Assembly (NCBI GenBank): GCA_036635475.1
Contig: JAVWQH010000044.1
Coordinates: 1 to 12,475 of the forward strand
Length of the DNA stretch: 12,475 nucleotides
From: JAHHUA01 sp036635475
GTDB taxonomy: Bacteria > Bacillota > Clostridia > Oscillospirales > Ruminococcaceae
Direction: 5' to 3'
Made by a program: the position numbers and the translations under genes. Shown piece by piece: positions 1-5,726 of this stretch (positions are counted from its first letter, which is position 1; each line of letters opens with the position of its first letter). The notes under the pieces were generated by a model, which searched no databases, was not told where the DNA came from, and was given only the letters and a program-made list of their open reading frames with translations.

Positions 1-266
1 ACCAAAAAAAAGTGGGATTACAGATGAACTACTTTTGGCGCGAAATATTTGACCTTGTCCCTGCATTTATCATTCCAGCCATAGTTGGGTGGATACTCTC
101 TCAATTCGTAGACTTATATCGCATTTCAGGATTTATGCTCAGTGGTGTGGCATACACTGGGGCGTTTTGCGCCAGTATGTGGCTGTTGGGATTGAACAGA
201 TATGAAAAAGATTTATTTTGTAATCCCATCATTAGAATTTTAAAAAAATGTAAGCGGGTGGAATAA
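1..266 (+). CDS. Polysaccharide flippase (Wzx-like), C-terminal fragment
   Basis: The reading frame is open from the window edge, so the true start lies upstream. A GTG at 12 has no convincing ribosome binding site. The visible ~85 residues contain two hydrophobic segments, about LVPAFIIPAIVGWILSQF and ISGFMLSGVAYTGAFCASMW. They are followed by a short basic tail ending in KKCKRVE. This two-helix-plus-basic-tail ending is typical of MOP/MATE-superfamily polysaccharide exporters, which move lipid-linked repeat units across the membrane. Its stop overlaps the next start by one base (TAATG), so it belongs to the same operon as the glycan genes downstream. The assignment rests on membrane topology and context, because no catalytic motif is visible. 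Another multi-pass EPS protein, such as a polymerase, is possible but less likely. Confidence 0.6.
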   Translation, partial: QKKVGLQMNYFWREIFDLVPAFIIPAIVGWILSQFVDLYRISGFMLSGVAYTGAFCASMWLLGLNRYEKDLFCNPIIRILKKCKRVE

Positions 267-1450
267 TGATTACAATAACAGATAAATTTCAATGCTGCGG
301 TTGCCATGCATGTGCTGCTATATGCCCTCAGAATTGTATTTCCATGCAACCTGATGACGAAGGCTTTTATTATCCAAAAATTAATGTGGACTTGTGTATT
401 CAGTGTAACCGCTGCGAAGAAGTATGTCCAGTCATGGAGGGGAGCACGCTGGATCATACACCAATCGCCTATGCCGCTTTCAATAAAAACGAAGCAATTC
501 GGATGGCAAGCTCGTCTGGAGGAATTTTCACCTTAATTGCAGAGGAAATCATCAATCAAGGCGGAGTTGTATTTGGAGCTTGTTTTGATACTGACTTTAA
601 TGTTGTTCATGATTTCACTGAACAAATTGTTGAGTTGGCGAAATTTCGTGGGTCAAAATATGTTCAAAGTAAAATTGGCAGTACATATCGACTAGCTAAA
701 TCATTTTTAGATGAAGGTAGGATGGTATTATTCACAGGAACACCCTGCCAAATCTCTGGATTGAAAGCATATTTACAAAAAGATTATGACTGCTTAATTT
801 GTCAGGATATCATCTGCCATGGTGTTCCCTCGCCAAAAGTTTGGCGAAAGTACATAGAACATCGTGAAAGTTGTGCTGCCGCAGCAGCACAGAGAATCGC
901 ATTCAGAGAGAAGAATGAAGGCTGGAAGCGATACTCTGTGTCATTTTTATTTAAGAATAACACAGAGTATCGTCAAACCGCTGATAAGGATTTGATGATG
1001 CAGGCATTTCTTCAAAATGTCTGCTTAAGACATTCTTGCTATAGTTGTTCATTTAAAACATTGAGTCGCCAAAGCGACATTACACTTGCCGATTTTTGGG
1101 GTGTTGAAAATATTTTGCCGGAAATGGATGATGACAAAGGTACGTCCCTTGTGCTTTTGCATTCTGAAAAAGGGAAAAAATTATTTGATGTAATCCGCAA
1201 TCAACTCAGGTACCAAAGGGTGAATTTAACTGAGGCAATTAAGTATAATACAGCTGCAATAAAATCAGCTGATCTCAATCCCAAAAGAAGCGAGTTTATG
1301 CGAAACATAGATGCCATGGACTTAAATAAAGCGGTCAAGAAGTATTGCGGCGATAGTTTCTGGCTAAAGTGTAAACGTATTGTTTATCGTGTCTTATCTA
1401 AGATTAAAAGAACTATTTTCGTAGGGAGTTGTAATGATGTTCAAAAATAA
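266..1450 (+). CDS. FrhB-like iron-sulfur protein of an EPS cluster
   Basis: The product is 394 residues and belongs to the coenzyme F420 hydrogenase/dehydrogenase beta-subunit family. The N-terminus carries two [4Fe-4S] ferredoxin motifs: C10-x2-C13-x2-C16-x3-C20-P and C44-x2-C47-x2-C50-x3-C54-P. Then come the family motifs ASSSGGIF near residue 81, FTGTPCQISGL near 155, and SDITLADFWG near 269. Further cysteines around 250-262 (CLRHSCYSCSF) may bind another cluster. In Firmicutes and Bacteroidetes these proteins recur in capsule/EPS clusters, often beside polysaccharide pyruvyl transferases. F420 itself is usually absent there, so the redox role in glycan assembly is unclear. The start overlaps the flippase stop, and the 3' end overlaps the capE-like start. 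The family is clear; the substrate is unknown. Confidence 0.85.
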   Translation: MITITDKFQCCGCHACAAICPQNCISMQPDDEGFYYPKINVDLCIQCNRCEEVCPVMEGSTLDHTPIAYAAFNKNEAIRMASSSGGIFTLIAEEIINQGGVVFGACFDTDFNVVHDFTEQIVELAKFRGSKYVQSKIGSTYRLAKSFLDEGRMVLFTGTPCQISGLKAYLQKDYDCLICQDIICHGVPSPKVWRKYIEHRESCAAAAAQRIAFREKNEGWKRYSVSFLFKNNTEYRQTADKDLMMQAFLQNVCLRHSCYSCSFKTLSRQSDITLADFWGVENILPEMDDDKGTSLVLLHSEKGKKLFDVIRNQLRYQRVNLTEAIKYNTAAIKSADLNPKRSEFMRNIDAMDLNKAVKKYCGDSFWLKCKRIVYRVLSKIKRTIFVGSCNDVQK

Positions 1451-2480
1451 AACCCTATTAATCACCGGTGGAACCGGTTCCTTTGGCAATGCAGTGCTAA
1501 CTCGTTTTCTCACCACAGACATTGCCGAGATACGCATTTTTTCTCGTGACGAGAAGAAACAGGACGATATGCGGCATGAGTTTCAAGCTAATATGCCGGA
1601 GGTGGCTGGGAAGATCAAGTTCTTTATTGGTGACGTCCGTGACCTTGCATCTGTAAAAAATGCCATGCATGGAGTTGACTATATCTTCCACGCAGCCGCA
1701 CTGAAACAGGTGCCATCTTGTGAATTTTTCCCATTGGAGGCTGTCAAAACCAATGTGTTAGGCACTGACAATGTGCTCACAGCAGCTATTGATGAGGGTG
1801 TTAAAACCGTCATCTGCCTATCCACAGATAAAGCAGCCTATCCAGTAAATGCCATGGGTACCTCCAAAGCTATGATGGAAAAGGTTATTGTGGCGAAGTC
1901 ACGTACAGTCAGTCCAGACAAAACCAAAATCTGCTGTACACGCTATGGTAATGTTATGTGCTCAAGAGGTTCTGTAATTCCACTGTGGATTGAACAGATG
2001 AAAGCCGGAAAACCAATCACTATCACAGAGCCTAAAATGACCCGATTTATCATGTCATTGGACGAAGCAGTAGACCTTGTGCTATTTGCCTTTGAAAATG
2101 GGACAAGTGGCGATGTTTTGGTGCAGAAAGCTCCCGCCTGTACCATTGGTGTATTGGCGCAAGCGACAAAAGAGCTGTTCCATTGTGATGAAGAAATTAA
2201 GGTTATCGGTATTCGCCATGGAGAAAAAATGTACGAAACCTTGCTGACCAATGAAGAGTGCGCCCATGCAACCGATATGGGGGCATTTTATCGTGTTCCA
2301 TGCGATAAGAGAGATTTGAATTATGATAAATTTTACAATGACGGCGACACAACCCGCAATATGTTGACGGAGTTTAATTCTAACAATACGGAGTTGTTGG
2401 ACGTGGAACAAGTCAAGGAAAAATTGTTGACATTGCAATACATACGTGACGAAATTGCAACTGGGGAGAACCGAGAATGA
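1437..2480 (+). CDS. capE: UDP-GlcNAc 4,6-dehydratase (inverting), CapE/FnlA type
   Basis: This 347-residue extended short-chain dehydrogenase/reductase carries out the first step of UDP-N-acetyl-L-fucosamine synthesis: C4,6-dehydration with C5 epimerisation of UDP-GlcNAc. The Rossmann motif GGTGSFG is at residues 11-17, and the active-site TDK is at about 130-132. The usual catalytic Tyr of YxxxK is Met here (M140-GTS-K144). That substitution is characteristic of the CapE/FnlA group and differs from FlaA1/PseB, which keep the Tyr. HAAALKQVPSCE and RYGNVMCSRGSVIPL are also family hallmarks. Two ATGs occur at 1434 and 1437. I chose 1437 because AGGGAG at 1423-1428 sits 8 bases away and relatives start MFK-KTLLITGG. 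The gene overlaps the upstream gene's end by 14 bases and the downstream gene by four (ATGA). Confidence 0.93.
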   Translation: MFKNKTLLITGGTGSFGNAVLTRFLTTDIAEIRIFSRDEKKQDDMRHEFQANMPEVAGKIKFFIGDVRDLASVKNAMHGVDYIFHAAALKQVPSCEFFPLEAVKTNVLGTDNVLTAAIDEGVKTVICLSTDKAAYPVNAMGTSKAMMEKVIVAKSRTVSPDKTKICCTRYGNVMCSRGSVIPLWIEQMKAGKPITITEPKMTRFIMSLDEAVDLVLFAFENGTSGDVLVQKAPACTIGVLAQATKELFHCDEEIKVIGIRHGEKMYETLLTNEECAHATDMGAFYRVPCDKRDLNYDKFYNDGDTTRNMLTEFNSNNTELLDVEQVKEKLLTLQYIRDEIATGENRE

Positions 2481-3682
2481 ACATATTAGTTACTGGTGCG
2501 CAAGGCTTTGTGGGCAAGAATTTGGTAAGTTCACTGCGTAATATACAGCAGGGAAAAGACCGTACTAGAAACCTTGCCATTGATGAAATTTATGAATACG
2601 ATCTGACCACAGACCCAAAGTTGTTGGACGAGTTCTGCGGAAAAGCGGATTTTGTGTTTAATCTGGCAGGAGTGAATCGCCCAAAGGAGCAGTCGGAATT
2701 TATGTCAGGTAACTTTGGCTTTGCCTCGACTCTGTTGGACACACTGAAAGCGCAACACAATACTTGTCCTGTGATGTTGGCATCTTCCATTCAAGCGACA
2801 CTTTTGGGGCGCTATTCCGGTTCAGAATATGGCGCATCAAAGTTAGCGGGGGAAAATCTTTTTTTTGATTATGCGGCGGAAACCTGTGCTAAGGTGCTTG
2901 TTTACCGATTTCCTAACCTGTTCGGTAAGTGGTGTCTTCCCAACTATAACTCAGTTGTAGCAACATTTTGCAACAATATGGCAAATGATTTGCCTATTAA
3001 TGTTAGTGACCCCTCAGCAAAGCTTGAGCTACTATATATTGATGATTTGGTAGCGGAGTTACTAGATGCGTTGGAGGGCAAAGAGCACCGCTGTACATTT
3101 TCTGAGGTAACTGCGGTGGCACAAGAAAATGGAAAGTATTGCTATATCCCAACCACTCACCATGTGACACTGGGCGAAATTGTGGACTTGTTGGAAAGCT
3201 TCAAGGTGCAACCGCAGACCCTTATAGTGCCTGAAATTCCCGATAATTCCTTTGTGAAAAAGCTATACTCCACCTATTTATCCTATCTGCCAAAGGAAAA
3301 GGTGAAATTTCCACTTCGTATGAATGTAGATGCCAGAGGTAGCTTCACCGAGCTTGTGAAGACGAAAAACTGCGGACAGGTCAGTGTCAATATCTCAAAG
3401 CCCGGCATCACAAAAGGGCAGCACTGGCATCATTCCAAGTGGGAGTTTTTCATTGTGGTATCCGGACATGGATTGATTCAGGAGCGCAAAATAGGTGGCG
3501 AAGAGGTACTGAATTTTGAAGTTTTCGGCGAGAAAATTGAGGCTGTTCATATGCTGCCCGGCTACACCCACAATATAATCAATTTGTCTGATACCGAAAA
3601 TTTGGTGACTGTAATGTGGTCAAATGAACCCTTTAATCCCAATAATCCCGATACTTTTGGAGAAGTCGTGAAGGAGCAATAA
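2477..3682 (+). CDS. capF: CapF/FnlB-type reductase with C-terminal cupin
   Basis: This 401-residue two-domain enzyme carries out the second step toward UDP-L-FucNAc. The N-terminal SDR domain (about 1-285) has the nucleotide motif GAQGFVG at 7-13 and the catalytic pair Y118-xxx-K122. It is expected to reduce the 4-keto intermediate with NAD(P)H. The C-terminal cupin (about 285-395) shows H316-W-H-H319, E323 and a second motif with H365 (PGYTH), the metal ligands expected in this family. In the known CapF the cupin epimerises C3 before reduction. The length exceeds the ~369 residues of staphylococcal CapF, partly because of an extra stretch near residues 22-38. It overlaps capE by four bases, and capG starts directly after its stop. 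Confidence 0.92.
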   Translation: MNILVTGAQGFVGKNLVSSLRNIQQGKDRTRNLAIDEIYEYDLTTDPKLLDEFCGKADFVFNLAGVNRPKEQSEFMSGNFGFASTLLDTLKAQHNTCPVMLASSIQATLLGRYSGSEYGASKLAGENLFFDYAAETCAKVLVYRFPNLFGKWCLPNYNSVVATFCNNMANDLPINVSDPSAKLELLYIDDLVAELLDALEGKEHRCTFSEVTAVAQENGKYCYIPTTHHVTLGEIVDLLESFKVQPQTLIVPEIPDNSFVKKLYSTYLSYLPKEKVKFPLRMNVDARGSFTELVKTKNCGQVSVNISKPGITKGQHWHHSKWEFFIVVSGHGLIQERKIGGEEVLNFEVFGEKIEAVHMLPGYTHNIINLSDTENLVTVMWSNEPFNPNNPDTFGEVVKEQ

Positions 3683-4867
3683 ATGAAACTGAAATTAGAT
3701 TATTCTGATGTGCATTTTACGGAAAATGGCAAGCTAAAACTGCTGATTATTGTAGGCACACGACCTGAAATTATTCGTCTATCCGCCACCATCAACAAGT
3801 GTCGTAGTTACTTTGACTGCGTTCTGGCGCACACAGGACAGAACTATGATTATAACCTCAATGGTGTGTTTTTCCATGATTTAAAGCTTGCTGATCCTGA
3901 GGTCTATATGGATGCGGTGGGTGACGATTTGGGCGCTACAATAGGCAATATCATCAATTGCAGCTACAAGTTGATGATGCAAATTAAACCCGATGCTATT
4001 CTGATTTTGGGCGACACTAACTCCTGCCTTTCAGCCATTTCGGCAAAACGCCTGCATATCCCAATTTTTCACATGGAGGCTGGTAACCGCTGTAAAGACG
4101 AGTGTCTACCAGAGGAGACAAACCGCCGCATTGTGGACATCATTTCTGATGTGAATATGGCATATTCCGAACATGCCCGTCGCTATCTGGCGGACTGTGG
4201 TCTGCCCAAAGAACGCACATATGTTACTGGTTCTCCAATGGCGGAAGTACTGCACCAAAATCTTGTTGATATTGAGCGGTCAGATATTTTAAAACAGCTC
4301 CAATTGGAACCGCAAAAATACATCTTACTTTCCGCTCATCGTGAGGAAAATATCGACACAGAACAAAACTTTCTGTCCCTGTTTACCGCTATCAATAAGA
4401 TGGCAGAATGGTACGACATGCCAATTTTATATTCCTGTCATCCCAGAAGTAAAAAGCGAATTGAAACAAGCGGATTTAAGCTTGACAGCAGAGTAATTCC
4501 CCATGAACCACTAGGTTTTCATGACTACAACAATTTGCAAATGAATGCCTTTGCAGTGGTATCAGATTCTGGAACTCTGCCAGAGGAAAGTTCATTTTTC
4601 GCTAGTATGGGGAATCCATTTCCAGCGGTCTGTATTCGTACCAGTACAGAGCGCCCAGAGGCATTGGACAAGGCTTGCTTTATTCTGGCAGGAATTGATG
4701 AAAAGTCCCTTTTGCAAGCGGTTGATACGGCGGTAACCCTCCACCAAAACGGAGACTTTGGCATTCCTGTTCCGGATTATGTGGACGAAAATGTGTCAAC
4801 TAAAGTTGTTAAAATTATCCAAAGCTACACCGGTGTTGTAAATAAAATGGTGTGGAGAAAAAATTAA
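3683..4867 (+). CDS. capG: UDP-sugar C2-epimerase, CapG/FnlC type
   Basis: This 394-residue WecB-fold epimerase is the final step to UDP-N-acetyl-L-fucosamine (UDP-L-FucNAc), inverting C2 of the UDP-L-PneNAc/talosamine intermediate. Family motifs are VGTRPEI (24-30), HTGQNYD (50-56), GDTNS (110-114, with the candidate catalytic Asp), HMEAGNR (130-136, Glu), PEETNRR (143-149, Glu), SAHREEN near 217, and SDSGTLPEESS in the C-terminal half. WecB is UDP-GlcNAc 2-epimerase, but the CapE-CapF neighbours make the FucNAc role far more likely. The ATG follows the capF stop with no gap, and GGAG lies about 8-15 bases upstream inside capF. No gene follows on this strand for 610 bases, so this is the apparent end of the EPS operon. 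No glycosyltransferase for FucNAc is visible; it would have to lie upstream. Confidence 0.92.
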   Translation: MKLKLDYSDVHFTENGKLKLLIIVGTRPEIIRLSATINKCRSYFDCVLAHTGQNYDYNLNGVFFHDLKLADPEVYMDAVGDDLGATIGNIINCSYKLMMQIKPDAILILGDTNSCLSAISAKRLHIPIFHMEAGNRCKDECLPEETNRRIVDIISDVNMAYSEHARRYLADCGLPKERTYVTGSPMAEVLHQNLVDIERSDILKQLQLEPQKYILLSAHREENIDTEQNFLSLFTAINKMAEWYDMPILYSCHPRSKKRIETSGFKLDSRVIPHEPLGFHDYNNLQMNAFAVVSDSGTLPEESSFFASMGNPFPAVCIRTSTERPEALDKACFILAGIDEKSLLQAVDTAVTLHQNGDFGIPVPDYVDENVSTKVVKIIQSYTGVVNKMVWRKN

Positions 4868-4931
4868 TTGAAATATATACAGAAAGTCGCAATTAATGCC
4901 ATTATCTGTTACAAAAAATAAGCACAAACGC

Positions 4932-5004
4932 AATTACCTCAGAAAATCATAAATTAGTAGTCATCATTTTATTGAGTCTAATTTTATGTTTATCTGAGGT
5001 AATT
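4932..5004. repeat. Imperfect inverted repeat, 22-nt arms
   Basis: The arms at 4932-4953 and 4983-5004 match at 20 of 22 positions. Their outer 12 bases, AATTACCTCAGA / TCTGAGGTAATT, are perfect. The stem can extend inward with a one-base shift (AAATTAG at 4951-4957 with CTAATTT at 4978-4984). No T-tract follows on the + strand, so it is not a standard intrinsic terminator. It could be a small MITE-like element, a protein-bound site, or an mRNA 3'-end stabiliser for the EPS transcript. No clear target-site duplication flanks it. Confidence 0.6.
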
Positions 5005-5069
5005 CTCTATGTCCGCTGATATATCCAAATGTATTCCGATATATTAGCATAATTATTAGTTTTTTAGGT

Positions 5070-5330
5070 CTAACTTTTGAGGGTCGGTACTCTTACAGTT
5101 CCATCTTTATTATCAATACATTCAATTTTATCTATAATTTCTTTGGTCCTGCTTTTGCTAAAAAATTTGTAGTTATAAACTTTTTAGAATTTTTATCATA
5201 TTAAATTTTCCTATCTAATATAATTAGCTCCTTAGCCTATTTTTCATTCACTATCCCTTGATTTTTATTATCTCTGGCAGTTATACAATAAAAATTTACC
5301 ATGTACAACCATCAACTTCTATCAGTTAAT
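5070..5330 (-). pseudogene. Decayed reading frame, unidentified
   Basis: On the minus strand one frame reads protein-like segments separated by stops: NFYCITARDNKNQGIVNEK, then AKELIILDRKI, then YDKNSKKFITTNFL. After an apparent frameshift near 5160 the next frame continues SKSRTKEIIDKIECIDNKD and then GTVRVPTLKS, ending at a TAG at 5070-5072. Balanced charged and hydrophobic residues, rather than random AT-rich translation, suggest a decayed gene of about 90 or more codons. At least two in-frame stops and one shift break it. I do not recognise the family. It may instead be chance, and the upstream limit is uncertain. Confidence 0.33.
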
Positions 5331-5373
5331 TGCGAACAATGTAGACTTTTTTATAGAAAAAAGCAATATTCTC

Positions 5374-5401
5374 TTGACAAATTCTATTTTTTGTGGATAA
5401 T
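5374..5401 (+). promoter_or_regulatory. feo operon promoter
   Basis: A perfect -35 box TTGACA (5374-5379) is followed after 16 bases by GATAAT (5396-5401), a sigma-A type -10. Transcription would begin near 5407-5409. The palindromic operator at 5400-5419 overlaps the end of the -10 and the start site, so a bound repressor would block initiation. Confidence 0.75.
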
Positions 5402-5419
5402 GTTAGTTAAGGCTAACAT
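5400..5419. promoter_or_regulatory. Operator 1, DtxR-type palindrome
   Basis: This is a perfect dyad ATGTTAG-N6-CTAACAT with a TTAAGG spacer. The TTAG...CTAA core spaced by six resembles DtxR/IdeR-family operators. It overlaps the -10 box. The likely ligand is the DtxR-family protein encoded at 7995-8384 in the same operon; this is inference from sequence type and context. Confidence 0.7.
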
Positions 5420-5431
5420 AAAAAGCCTTAA
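5407..5431 (+). promoter_or_regulatory. 5'-terminal stem-loop of the feo leader
   Basis: TTAAGGCT (5407-5414) and AGCCTTAA (5424-5431) form a perfect 8-bp inverted repeat around a 9-base loop. If transcription starts at about 5407, this would be a hairpin at the very 5' end of the mRNA, a position that often protects mRNA. It shares bases with operator 1, so the palindromy may serve DNA binding, RNA folding, or both. Confidence 0.45.
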
Positions 5432-5443
5432 AAATGGATAGAA

Positions 5444-5463
5444 ATGTTAGCTTACACTAACAT
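5444..5463. promoter_or_regulatory. Operator 2, DtxR-type palindrome
   Basis: This is a second perfect ATGTTAG-N6-CTAACAT dyad with a CTTACA spacer. Its arms are identical to those of operator 1, and its centre lies 44 bp downstream, about four helical turns, on the same DNA face. It ends six bases before the GGAGG of feoA (5469-5473). Bound protein could act as a roadblock or cooperate with operator 1. Confidence 0.7.
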
Positions 5464-5477
5464 TATATGGAGGACAA

Positions 5478-5714
5478 ATGAATACTTTAAAAGACTTAAA
5501 ACCCGGAGAAAAGGGAATAGTGGAAATAATCAAGCTTGAGGGAGCTTTGAGAAGAAGACTGGTTGATATGGGGATAACTCCCGGAGTTGAAATAATGGTT
5601 AGAAAAATTGCACCACTTGGCGACCCAATTCAAATTAATTTAAGAGGCTATGAACTATCAATACGAAAAGATGATGCCGCAAATATAGAAATTAAAAAGA
5701 TTAGCAAAATATAA
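5478..5714 (+). CDS. feoA: Ferrous iron transport protein A
   Basis: FeoA is a small cytosolic SH3-like protein needed for FeoB-dependent Fe2+ uptake; it probably binds FeoB's cytosolic part. The product is 78 residues, within the usual 75-85. It shows the family signature of LKPGEKG near the start, LRRRLVDMGITPGVEI in the middle, and GDPIQINLRGYELSIRKDDA in the C-terminal half, ending in a basic tail. GGAGG (5469-5473) lies four bases before the ATG. This is the first gene of the feo operon and sits directly behind the double operator. feoB follows 12 bases after its stop. Confidence 0.95.
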   Translation: MNTLKDLKPGEKGIVEIIKLEGALRRRLVDMGITPGVEIMVRKIAPLGDPIQINLRGYELSIRKDDAANIEIKKISKI

Positions 5715-5726
5715 AGGAGAATGTCT

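Larger units (their letters stand above)
4868..5477. other. 610-base intergenic gap between EPS and feo operons
   Basis: This AT-rich stretch has no intact gene. It contains a long imperfect inverted repeat (4932-5004), a decayed minus-strand reading frame (about 5070-5330), a short AT hairpin at 5346-5363, and the feo promoter with two operators (5374-5463). I see no canonical GC-stem plus T-tract terminator after capG. It is also the boundary between the more GC-rich glycan genes and the AT-rich chromosomal genes. Confidence 0.8.

Noticed and set aside
5346..5363. CTTTTTT-ATAG-AAAAAAG hairpin upstream of the feo promoter
   Set aside because: The stem is almost all A-T, too weak for a terminator, and such repeats are common in AT-rich gaps.
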